This document shows positions 25,781 to 34,315 of a stretch of DNA of 64,000 bases, piece after piece. Numbering within the stretch: the stretch's first letter is position 1; every line of letters starts with the position of its first letter. The notes below the pieces were generated by a model, which saw only the letters and a program-made list of their open reading frames with translations, had not been told where the DNA came from and searched no databases. This DNA comes from Haloprofundus marisrubri (GTDB lineage Archaea; Halobacteriota; Halobacteria; Halobacteriales; Haloferacaceae). The DNA is taken from NCBI RefSeq assembly GCF_001469955.1, contig NZ_LOPU01000004.1, positions 62,001 through 126,000 of the forward strand, given 5' to 3'. The position numbers were made by a program, and so were the translations under genes.

Positions 25781-26143
25781 TCAGTATCCGCTAGTGCTGA
25801 ATTCTTCAATCTTCTTGTCCATCAAACACTCCATGCAGAGGTCGTCACCTACACATCCAGAGTTCTGGTATGGACACCGACGAACGGGATCTGATCCTGA
25901 AGCGGCCCGCATCTCGAGTTTCCATTCTGCTTCCCAGTGTTCGATATCTCCGTTCCGGTCGGAATTGTAGACCACTGTATCGTCTCGTGTGATGATCTTC
26001 TGGCAGACTGATGGTCCAGATTGTGCCTCTTTGACGATTGGAATTGCACTCCTGATTGAGCTGACTTTCTTCTCTATTCGGTTTGCTTTGTATAGCTTGA
26101 GAACCGTGACTCCACCCTCCTCATGAAGCGCTGGATCTGTCAT
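25781..26143 (-). CDS. Small Cys-containing protein of unknown function
   Basis: A 120-residue protein with an N-terminal alpha/beta part (GGVTVLKLYKANRIEKKV) and a C-terminal Cys cluster (CPYQNSGCVGDDLCMEC, about residues 90-106), possibly a metal site. It has no recognised domain. It is transcribed leftward, divergent from the AddAB-like operon, with about 100 bases between them. Coding is supported by a clean ATG start and sensible amino acid composition, but I do not recognise the family. Confidence 0.5.
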   Translation of the reverse strand: MTDPALHEEGGVTVLKLYKANRIEKKVSSIRSAIPIVKEAQSGPSVCQKIITRDDTVVYNSDRNGDIEHWEAEWKLEMRAASGSDPVRRCPYQNSGCVGDDLCMECLMDKKIEEFSTSGY

Positions 26144-26213
26144 ATAGGGTGATTTTTTAGTAAGTGTATCAAAGTGTCGTTCACCGTATTTCAGCTGTCT
26201 ATCAGTACGACAC

Positions 26214-26220
26214 TTTTATG
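26214..26220 (+). promoter_or_regulatory. TATA-like box of the AddAB-like operon
   Basis: TTTTATG lies 24 bases before the ATG at 26245, the spacing of leaderless haloarchaeal promoters. Confidence 0.55.
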
Positions 26221-26244
26221 TGAATTGTCTGGACTGTTGGGTTC

Positions 26245-28845
26245 ATGCCACTCTCACGTGCGAAGTCTATTGACGAACTCTATTCTGCAGTCAAAGACTA
26301 CGAATTAGTCATCGTCCCCGACGCTCCACTTGCAAGCGCGCTTAATCGACGACTTGACAGACCATTTCTCGGTGATTTAGCGACCACACCTCGTCGGCTC
26401 GCATTTGGCCGCCGCGAAGAGTCAGAGGACCGCCTTGCCTTTCTCGACGTTATCAACTCAACCACACTCAACTGGAAGGAGACAGCGTACATTGTCGGAG
26501 ATATTCTCCAGTGCTGGGAGCACACTGGTCGACTTGGGGCTATTCTAGACTATGACGCGTTCGATACCGACACCACGCGTGCAGTAGTTGAATCATTCAA
26601 AGAACTCGAAACAACATCACGAAGCCTATCTGAATACGAAATTGATGCGGGCTCTGATGTTGCTGTAGTCGAGCCAGCACAGCTGACGACTTTGGAACGT
26701 TCAATCCTCCCCGTGGAGTACGATACCTACGAAATCCTTGACGGAGGGACGTTCAACTATCCACCATTCCATATCTTTGACTCTCCGACAAGAATCATCG
26801 AAACACTCCTTGAGACGATTAACGACGATAACGCTGATGACGTCGCGATCGTCCTCGATGCACAAAGCGAGTATTCTCCACTCGTTGAGTCCGCATTTGA
26901 AGCCGAAGACATCCCATACTACGGTGGTCCCGGTTTTACAGACGAAGCAGCTCACCGTGCATTCTTGCAACTACTTCGCACGACATTCACTGGGTCGAAC
27001 ACACGAGTCTCTGAAGTTCGACCTGCATTAGAGCAGCTCGGAATATCACTTGATATCGAGCACAACGACAAACGACTCTCAACACTTTCTCTTGACGAAC
27101 TCAAACCATACGAGTCGTTCTGTACCAACTTAGGTGACGCAACAGTCAGTGAGGCACTCGAAGCCTTTGAGACACTCGCAGACTGCCAGTTGGATTCATT
27201 CCACGACGAATTAGATGCATTGGGAATCGCTGATGACGTCGTGACTACAGAGACGCTCGACAAGCTCGAGTTCTATCTGCAAACGTATGAGGTCCCGACA
27301 GAGCGAGAAAACGAGGGCGTGTTACTTGCGGATGCGAAATCTGCTGCATTCGTTGGACGACCGCTGGTGTTCTATCTTGGGCTTGATGAAGGCTGGACGC
27401 ATTCTTCCCCACGACGTCCATGGGTAAACCGTGATGAGGAATTCAAACGAAACATTCGACAGTTTCAGCAACTCATCCAGAGCGGTGTTGACCAACATTA
27501 TCTCGTCCAAGATACAGAAGGGGCAACGCCTGTGACACCATGTCTCTACTTTGACGAACTCTTGGACGAGTCATTCGAGCAATTTAGCGACCTTCGATCC
27601 ACGAAGCACAGTCGACACGATGAACACAGCAAATCAGGTTTCTCCAGAGAATCACTAGACGTCGACCCAGAACCTGTGCAGAAGGTCTCACAATCTAGTC
27701 TCAATTCATATATCATCTCACCACGCGATTACTTCTTCAGTCGGCTCATCGATGGCCCAGACAAGCACTATTTCAAAGAGGGAAATCTGTTCCACGACTT
27801 CGCAGAATGTTACGTAAACGACCCCGAGTTCGTCGAAACCGAAACACTAGAAGAACTGGTTTCGTGGATGCTTACAGAAACCGAGGCATTCTATCACGAT
27901 GTTGACGACGCTGTACGTCGAACGAAGTATCGAATCGGGCTAGAAACGATAATTGAGTACTTAGACGCTAACCCACCTCAAGACGGACATTTCGTAACCC
28001 CAAGCAGTGGCTGGGGACGGAACGAAGTCGCTGACCGGTTCGATGTAGAACTTTCTTCGCCGCTCACAGAGCGATGGGTACAGAACGATGCGCTCGGCCT
28101 TAGAGGAAAGATAGACCTTCACCACAAGCCCACGGGACTCCTTGACTACAAGAGCGGTTCAAAGAAGAGAGCCTCACAGGTCGTAAAAGACTCCGCCATT
28201 GATCCACCAACTGATACTCCTAATTTCCAGGCACTCCTGTATTTGACACACCTACGCTCAGAGCAACCTGGCGAGCAACTCGAATTCACATTCTTTCACT
28301 TCCTCGAAACCCTCGACGACGTGGTCTCTGGCAGTCATAGTCTCTCGGATACGCTGACGACGATTACGTACTATCCACAGTCATTCAACTCATACGTCGG
28401 AACAAAGTCAGCACACGACGTACTGTTGGATGGATATAATGACTGTAGACAAACGTTCAGCGATCTCGGTCTTGATGGCTACCGTGAAATCATGGCATCA
28501 CTCTCGTTCCCAGAAACGCGAGACAAATCTGAACTTCGGAACTCTGAGTTCGCTTCTCAATTCGAGTCTCGTGTTGCAGATGCTACTGGGGACGTAGACG
28601 TAGCGAAAGGGTGTGACCAAGCAATACGAGCGTTGAACGACGTACGAAAGAAGAACTTCTTTAAGAACGATTTGGACGCCTTTGAGGCGTTCATTGACGA
28701 CTGTCTCGCTGATCTCAACGACTATCGAAAAGGCGAGGAGCGTTTCCCAGTCGCTGGCCATGCTGGTGAACCAAACTATCGGTACGTAGACCACCGCGAC
28801 TTGCTTCTCGAAATGAACGACCATCTTACGGAGGCTGACCAATGA
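26245..28845 (+). CDS. AddB-like nuclease subunit (inactive helicase plus PD-(D/E)XK nuclease)
   Basis: An 866-residue protein. The N-terminal half has the helical and strand pattern of a UvrD-type helicase but no Walker A motif, as in AddB/RecC-like subunits. Blocks such as VFYLGLDEGW and TTRRLAFG-like strands fit that family. From about residue 480 begins a RecB-type nuclease: QSSLNSYIISPRDYFF, then LFHDFAE, GKIDLHH (about residue 620), LLDYKSG (about 633) and a QALLYLTHL helix, giving the Asp/Glu-x-Lys catalytic set. It overlaps the helicase gene by 4 bases (ATGA). Together they would resect or degrade linear DNA ends, serving recombination or phage DNA destruction. Confidence 0.8.
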   Translation: MPLSRAKSIDELYSAVKDYELVIVPDAPLASALNRRLDRPFLGDLATTPRRLAFGRREESEDRLAFLDVINSTTLNWKETAYIVGDILQCWEHTGRLGAILDYDAFDTDTTRAVVESFKELETTSRSLSEYEIDAGSDVAVVEPAQLTTLERSILPVEYDTYEILDGGTFNYPPFHIFDSPTRIIETLLETINDDNADDVAIVLDAQSEYSPLVESAFEAEDIPYYGGPGFTDEAAHRAFLQLLRTTFTGSNTRVSEVRPALEQLGISLDIEHNDKRLSTLSLDELKPYESFCTNLGDATVSEALEAFETLADCQLDSFHDELDALGIADDVVTTETLDKLEFYLQTYEVPTERENEGVLLADAKSAAFVGRPLVFYLGLDEGWTHSSPRRPWVNRDEEFKRNIRQFQQLIQSGVDQHYLVQDTEGATPVTPCLYFDELLDESFEQFSDLRSTKHSRHDEHSKSGFSRESLDVDPEPVQKVSQSSLNSYIISPRDYFFSRLIDGPDKHYFKEGNLFHDFAECYVNDPEFVETETLEELVSWMLTETEAFYHDVDDAVRRTKYRIGLETIIEYLDANPPQDGHFVTPSSGWGRNEVADRFDVELSSPLTERWVQNDALGLRGKIDLHHKPTGLLDYKSGSKKRASQVVKDSAIDPPTDTPNFQALLYLTHLRSEQPGEQLEFTFFHFLETLDDVVSGSHSLSDTLTTITYYPQSFNSYVGTKSAHDVLLDGYNDCRQTFSDLGLDGYREIMASLSFPETRDKSELRNSEFASQFESRVADATGDVDVAKGCDQAIRALNDVRKKNFFKNDLDAFEAFIDDCLADLNDYRKGEERFPVAGHAGEPNYRYVDHRDLLLEMNDHLTEADQ

Positions 28846-31700
28846 CGAGTCCCAACAACCAACAACAAGAACTCATCGAACATACTGACGGCTTATATCT
28901 CGTGGACGCCGGCGCCGGTACCGGGAAGACGTTCACCATCACACGACGCTATGCCAACATCGTCGGTCAGGATGGTGTCGAACCAGACGACGTTCTGTTA
29001 CTCACGTTCACTAATAATGCCGCTGGCGAGATGCGTGACCGGATCGTTAGTCACTGTGAGTACGGAATGCGAACGCTTCGTGACGCACCCATTCAGACGT
29101 TCCACAGTCTTTGTCACGACATCCTCGAAAAACACGGCGTTGACGCCCCAACTCACCTAGGGATCGAAGACAGAATCACTGATTCCACTCGACTTATCAC
29201 CGACGAGCTTGTCGAAGAAGCATTATTCAAAGAATACTACGACCAATTCGTCGACACGCATCCGGAGTACACCGATTACTTCCGCATAATATCGAATCCG
29301 TCTGAGCTACTTGGAGTGATTCGGCAGCTGACTGCCAAAGGCGTGTTCCCAGATGAAGACGGGTGGTACCGCAATGGTGAGCAATCACTTGACGGTGATT
29401 TTGAGGCGTTCAAATCCATTTTTGACTCCTACAACGAACCTCGTAATGACGGTCGGAAGCAATCGAAGCTGCGACAGAAACTCCGACAGTTTGGTAAGAA
29501 CAAATGCTATCTCCCGAATGCACCACCGAAGAGTGAGATTCGGGGTTCTCGGACGAAACAGATACCAACAGAGGTTGCCCAACGTGTCTTCGATACCGAC
29601 CGCTCGGGCCTCAAATCATTCATTCACGACCTCTACTACGAGTATCTTGAATTCGCGCTTCAGCGAAACTACCTGAACTTCGGGTTCCTACAGCTGTTTG
29701 CGTTCGTATTGCTGTGCGAAGACCATCGATTGCGAGACGAGATTGCGTTCGAGTACGTGATGATCGATGAGTTCCAAGACTCCAGTGAAATCCAGTTCAA
29801 ACTCGCGCTCCTACTTTCTAGTACGAAGAATTTCTGTGTTGTGGGGGACTGGAAACAGAGCATCTATAGCTTCCAGTATGCTGCTGTAGAGAACATCATT
29901 GAATTCAAGACGAGACTTGAGTCGTTCATCGATGAACTCAATGACGAGTATGAACGCGTCTCGTTTGACCCTTCCCCGATTCAGACAATTGAGTTAGAAG
30001 AGAACTATCGATCGACTCAGGAAATACTGGAATTCTCTGAGAACGGGCTGTTGGTTTCGGCTACGAGCCGTGATGATGTCGATACGGTTACTGTGCGTGA
30101 CCAGATTGTTCCGTTGTCGTCGAACTCAACATACGAGCAGTCTCGTATTGAGGCATTTCACGCCGAGGATGAACATGAAGCGATCTTAGCACAGATTCAA
30201 GAAATCGTCAACAACGACCAGTATGCTGTAGAAGACGATGGGTCGCTACGCCCACCGACCTACGAGGATATCGCAGTGCTCACGCGCACGCGTGACTTTG
30301 GACGAGAGTTACAGCGGGCCACAAATGAGTACCGACTTCCAGTTGCGTACGAAGGCGGTATTGAGCTCTTCCATACGAACCAAGCGAAACTATTGCTTGC
30401 ATGGCTACGGATTCTCGAAGGTGATACCGACCGTGGTTGGGCTGCTGTGCTCGAACAGGCAGGATATCTACTTGACGAAATCGCACATATCCTCGAGACT
30501 GAGTCATATCCAACTGAGATGGGCTCGTTCAAAAAGTCGCTTGACTCTCTTGAAACGGTTGGAGCCATTGCCCGACGTATCTTCTCGAAGTACGGCTATA
30601 CTGGTGAGATTGCAGACGTCCTCTTGCAGACGATTCAGTCCGTCCACAACGAGACCATGCTCACGCGTGGAGACCTGATTCGATTCATTGAGCGTGGAAT
30701 CGAGAACGGAAGCATCCATGAGGTGAACGTGAACGCGGATACGGATTCTGTGACGGTGCAGACGATTCACGCAGCAAAGGGACTCGAATACCCAATCGTG
30801 ATTATCGCGAACATGAACAGTGGTCGCTTCCCACCTCGAGGTGGTAATAGCTCACCGATCTCGTATCAAGATCCAGTCGGGCTTCGCCAGCGCAAGCAGT
30901 TTGCTGAAATTGATAGGCTGGCACACATCTACGATGACTGGCAGACAGATGTTCTCAATCATTGTCTCCCCCGCGAGTATGACGAAGAACGACGACTCCT
31001 CTATGTGGCCATCACCCGAGCGGAGAGTCACGTTCTGTTTTCGGCTGGGGAGAATCCGAATACGTTCCTTGAAGAGTTGCCTGTAGAGGTGGAGAGTGTC
31101 GAAGCTGAGCCAACCGAGGTCGGAATGGATGAACGAGAGGAGGCTCCGTTGGAAGTGTCAGTTCCTGATTCAGCTGATCCAGACCGACAGTCGCCACATT
31201 CGATAATGCGTGATGATGTGTTCGATGAGATTACTGAGGGCATGGGTACTGCGTTCGGTGATATGATTCATGACTTCGCCGAAGCATACGCTAAGGGTGA
31301 AGAAGTAAGCGTTCCTGTAAACGAGGAAACGCCCGATAAGGCAAATGTGGTTTCACTGATTGACTCGCTGAATGGTGAACTGATCACAGAGGAGAATGCG
31401 TATCTGCCTATTGACGTCAATGGCTCTCAAGTCACCATCTCTGGCATTATTGACCTAGTACACGTGCTTCCTGATCGGATTGAGATTATTGACTACAAAA
31501 CTGACCGTGGTCGACATGCTGAGTCAGAGTATCGAAAGCAGCTCAGCGTCTACTATCACGTGCTCGAGAGTGTGTATCCCGATCGAGAGATTACGGCTGC
31601 TATTTACTACACCGCAACTGGAGAGATAGCCGAGATAGATCCCCTGACCAAAGGCGAACTCCGGTCGACCCTACAAAATACTACTACTCAAATAGCCTAA
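28842..31700 (+). CDS. AddA-like UvrD/RecB-type helicase-nuclease
   Basis: A 952-residue superfamily 1 helicase with all motifs visible: GAGTGKT (about residues 24-30), LLTFTNNAAGEM, QTFHSL, MIDEFQDSS, VVGDWKQSIY, EENYRST, QTIHAAKGLEYP and LLYVAITRAE. A C-terminal PD-(D/E)XK nuclease follows (ISGIIDLVH near 866, IIDYKTDRG near 885, then a QLSVYYHV helix). It is an intact two-activity enzyme and the natural partner of the AddB-like gene just upstream, with which it overlaps by 4 bases. AddAB systems are usual in bacteria; archaea mostly use HerA-NurA for end resection, so this pair was probably acquired by transfer. Confidence 0.88.
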   Translation: MTSPNNQQQELIEHTDGLYLVDAGAGTGKTFTITRRYANIVGQDGVEPDDVLLLTFTNNAAGEMRDRIVSHCEYGMRTLRDAPIQTFHSLCHDILEKHGVDAPTHLGIEDRITDSTRLITDELVEEALFKEYYDQFVDTHPEYTDYFRIISNPSELLGVIRQLTAKGVFPDEDGWYRNGEQSLDGDFEAFKSIFDSYNEPRNDGRKQSKLRQKLRQFGKNKCYLPNAPPKSEIRGSRTKQIPTEVAQRVFDTDRSGLKSFIHDLYYEYLEFALQRNYLNFGFLQLFAFVLLCEDHRLRDEIAFEYVMIDEFQDSSEIQFKLALLLSSTKNFCVVGDWKQSIYSFQYAAVENIIEFKTRLESFIDELNDEYERVSFDPSPIQTIELEENYRSTQEILEFSENGLLVSATSRDDVDTVTVRDQIVPLSSNSTYEQSRIEAFHAEDEHEAILAQIQEIVNNDQYAVEDDGSLRPPTYEDIAVLTRTRDFGRELQRATNEYRLPVAYEGGIELFHTNQAKLLLAWLRILEGDTDRGWAAVLEQAGYLLDEIAHILETESYPTEMGSFKKSLDSLETVGAIARRIFSKYGYTGEIADVLLQTIQSVHNETMLTRGDLIRFIERGIENGSIHEVNVNADTDSVTVQTIHAAKGLEYPIVIIANMNSGRFPPRGGNSSPISYQDPVGLRQRKQFAEIDRLAHIYDDWQTDVLNHCLPREYDEERRLLYVAITRAESHVLFSAGENPNTFLEELPVEVESVEAEPTEVGMDEREEAPLEVSVPDSADPDRQSPHSIMRDDVFDEITEGMGTAFGDMIHDFAEAYAKGEEVSVPVNEETPDKANVVSLIDSLNGELITEENAYLPIDVNGSQVTISGIIDLVHVLPDRIEIIDYKTDRGRHAESEYRKQLSVYYHVLESVYPDREITAAIYYTATGEIAEIDPLTKGELRSTLQNTTTQIA

Positions 31701-31770
31701 GCAATTGCTTCCCATACGTTTCGAGCATCTTTTTCTGGGTGCCAGTGCCGCTTAGATAAGCAAAATCAAC

Positions 31771-31777
31771 ATTTATC
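31771..31777 (+). promoter_or_regulatory. TATA-like box before the coiled-coil nuclease gene
   Basis: ATTTATC stands 29 bases before the ATG at 31807, consistent with a leaderless or very short-leader transcript. Confidence 0.45.
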
Positions 31778-31806
31778 AGTGTGGGATTTTCAATTGGATT
31801 GATTCA

Positions 31807-33018
31807 ATGGCTACTGAAGAAGTCCATCCTATCGAAGTTGAAGATGACCGCGTGCGGATTACCGAATTTGAAGTGACGGACTCGACGGTTGTGGACTATC
31901 TCGAGAACTTCGAGACCAACGTAGAGCGGACAGATGCGTTCACCCAAGCGCTTCGGATTGGTGTGACGACGATGGAACTCGCAGAAACCTCCCAGCAGGA
32001 GGAATTCGTTGAACGGAAGTTCAGCGAAATGCAACGAGACCTCCAGACCGAAATCAACCGAGTCGAACAGGAAGTAGAGGAAAGGTTCGGCGATGAGGGA
32101 GACGTCCCGAAAATTCTGGACACTCATCTTGGACCTGAAGGCCGTCTCAAACAACAGATTGAGACTGCGTTCAGCGAAGGCGGACCCTTTACCGAACGTC
32201 TTGATGAAGAACTGGGCGAGAATGGTGAGCGCATTCAGAAAGCGCTCGACCCCGACACCGAAGGCACACCAACATACCGGCTCAAACAAACGCTTCAAGA
32301 CGAAGTCCGGTCGCTTCGCGACAAAATCGAAGAAGAGGCAACGGCTGAAGAGACTGAAGCCGAGCTCCGACAGCGAACCACGCTGAAAGGCGACGACTTC
32401 GAAGATACAGTCGAGAACATTCTTTCGGACCTCGTCTACAACACTAGTGACGAAGTCGAGTACACCGGTGATACACTCGGTGAACTCAGTGGTCGAAAAG
32501 TCGGTGACTTCGTTATCACGCTTAACGACACCGGCCAGCGAATCGTCGTCGAAGCGAAAAGCGACAAAGGATATTCCCAGCGTGATATCAAGGAAGAACT
32601 CGCCGCTGCTGTCGAAAACCGAGACGCTGACTATGGTCTCATCGTCTTTGAGTGTGAGTCCTACATACCGAATAAAGTTGGATATTTCCATGAATTCGAT
32701 ACTGAACGTCTTTCAGTCGCACTCAGTGAGTCCAACGAAGATGACGCTGAGCCGGCCTTCCTGCGAATTGCATACAACTGGGCGAAGACACGAGCTGTCC
32801 AAGGCTACGTTGACGCAGGGACAGCCTTCGACCCTGAAGCCGTTCAAAACGCGGTGAGTGAGGTTGGTGATTCGATTAATCGCTTCAGCTCGATTCGCAC
32901 GAAAACGACCTCAATTAGAAAGACAGCGAATGATATTGATGCCACACTGGACGAAATCGAAGGCGAGGTGAAGTCAGAGCTGGCCGATATCCGAACGGAA
33001 ATCCAGACTGCAGAGTGA
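31807..33018 (+). CDS. Coiled-coil protein with PD-(D/E)XK nuclease domain
   Basis: A 403-residue very acidic protein. Residues 60-190 are predicted coiled coil (QREL-like heptads such as EFVERKFSEMQRDLQTE, RLKQTLQDEVRSLRDKI). The following domain has the restriction-endonuclease core: KVGDFVITL (Asp near residue 232) and RIVVEAKSDK (Glu-x-Lys near 248), then an alpha/beta stretch ending in YGLIVFEC. A second helical tail (residues 350-403) follows. The arrangement recalls RmuC-like or Mrr-like nucleases that act on DNA ends or stalled forks. It is a single gene with its own promoter, between the AddAB-like pair and the convergent McrC gene, from which only 4 bases separate it. Confidence 0.75.
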   Translation: MATEEVHPIEVEDDRVRITEFEVTDSTVVDYLENFETNVERTDAFTQALRIGVTTMELAETSQQEEFVERKFSEMQRDLQTEINRVEQEVEERFGDEGDVPKILDTHLGPEGRLKQQIETAFSEGGPFTERLDEELGENGERIQKALDPDTEGTPTYRLKQTLQDEVRSLRDKIEEEATAEETEAELRQRTTLKGDDFEDTVENILSDLVYNTSDEVEYTGDTLGELSGRKVGDFVITLNDTGQRIVVEAKSDKGYSQRDIKEELAAAVENRDADYGLIVFECESYIPNKVGYFHEFDTERLSVALSESNEDDAEPAFLRIAYNWAKTRAVQGYVDAGTAFDPEAVQNAVSEVGDSINRFSSIRTKTTSIRKTANDIDATLDEIEGEVKSELADIRTEIQTAE

Positions 33019-33022
33019 AAGA

Positions 33023-34315
33023 CTACGGCCAGCTGGTTAACGCATCTACATTTAGATGTGTAACGAGTGGATGCGATTGAATCTGGACGTCATTGTCGCT
33101 AAATACGAATCCGAGGACATTGACACTGGGATTCTCAATGAGATAGCGGTCAGAATCACGAGCATGCATTAGATACTCCATGAGTTCGAGAACTCCACCT
33201 GATAGTGTCGACCGGCTGGCTGTGTGTTTTGCTTCGCCGAGAAGGACCGTCTGAAGTTTCCTAGACTCCCCCGTTCTATTGTAGATTTCAACGACGAGGT
33301 CCGGCCGGCCAGAGAACAGACTTCTGGGAGTCTTGTGCTCGAGGAGTTCGGCATGGACCTCACGTGCTCGAATTTGTTGGCGAAGGTATGCACTATGTGG
33401 TTCTACACGATTCGAATAGACGGGCTCGTGCAGCGTGAGAGTCCCTTTGCTATCATGGTAGACGTCGACCTCCATGTCCACCCCCTGAAAGTGAACTAGC
33501 GGCTCACGTTTACTTTTGATGTGACGCAACGACAGGTCCGGGAACGTAGCCTGCAGCCATCGAATCATCCGGAATGTACAGAACAGCTCGAAGAGTGTCT
33601 CAACGTCTGGTGCAGCGAGTGTTTGCTCGAGAATGGCTCTGAACGCGGTATCATCCACAGAGCGGTCTTGGATTTTCTGTCGTAAGTCGACAAGCGAAGC
33701 AGCCTTGTAGTAGAGATATTTTCGAGATTTGCGAGCTGCGTCAACCATCCGTGGAGTCACCTCCTCGAGCGGAACGGTTGGAATGCGATTCAAGTGAACG
33801 TTCGTTTCGAGAAGCCGTCGATACAACGTAATCTCGCCCTCCGACCACGTCGGCTCACGTCGAGACGGATCCAGTTCCGAAATATCGTGCCTGACAATGG
33901 TATTGAGATGCTGGAGTAATGACTTCAGGACGAGATTTTGTTTCGTCGCATAGGATGTTTCTTGGGTTCGTGTGACGTAGAGTGTCCTATCTTCCAAGCC
34001 CGTCGCTGTTCGAGCTTCAGTCGTTCTTCCCCAATCGATGGCTCCCTGAATACTTCCTCTGCGCTTTTGTTCCACTGCGACGGTCGTCGTCGACACGCGT
34101 CTGATCTCTTGAGGTAGCCGTTCGAGATACTGATTGACGCGTGGAGACAGCGCAAAATGAATATCGAGAAGCCGATTGAGATCCGTGATGTTTGATTCGT
34201 CGAACTGGAGTGCTTCAGCCAGCACGGATTGATTGATCGCACTCCCCTTGCGGAGATAGGCTGTCAGCTCTGTGAGGCAGGCTTGTACGAGTTCTTCCTT
34301 CGAGATTTTACTCAT
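33023..34315 (-). CDS. McrC-like nuclease subunit
   Basis: A protein of about 430 residues starting at the ATG at 34315, which overlaps the McrB stop by 8 bases. The central half is helical (a DUF2357-like body with YYKAASLVDLRQ). The C-terminal part holds a PD-(D/E)XK site: FSGRPDLVVEIY (about residue 335) and VLLGEAKHT (about residue 360). McrC proteins supply the nuclease to the McrB GTPase ring in type IV restriction of modified DNA. Expression is surely coupled to McrB. An upstream extension of the frame to 34372 would lie wholly inside mcrB and is rejected. Confidence 0.8.
   Translation of the reverse strand: MSKISKEELVQACLTELTAYLRKGSAINQSVLAEALQFDESNITDLNRLLDIHFALSPRVNQYLERLPQEIRRVSTTTVAVEQKRRGSIQGAIDWGRTTEARTATGLEDRTLYVTRTQETSYATKQNLVLKSLLQHLNTIVRHDISELDPSRREPTWSEGEITLYRRLLETNVHLNRIPTVPLEEVTPRMVDAARKSRKYLYYKAASLVDLRQKIQDRSVDDTAFRAILEQTLAAPDVETLFELFCTFRMIRWLQATFPDLSLRHIKSKREPLVHFQGVDMEVDVYHDSKGTLTLHEPVYSNRVEPHSAYLRQQIRAREVHAELLEHKTPRSLFSGRPDLVVEIYNRTGESRKLQTVLLGEAKHTASRSTLSGGVLELMEYLMHARDSDRYLIENPSVNVLGFVFSDNDVQIQSHPLVTHLNVDALTSWP

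Noticed and set aside
31804-32691. 295-codon open frame on the minus strand
   Set aside because: It lies exactly antisense to the acidic PD-(D/E)XK gene. The Phe/Val/Leu-rich translation is typical of the reverse complement of Glu/Asp/Lys-rich coding sequence.
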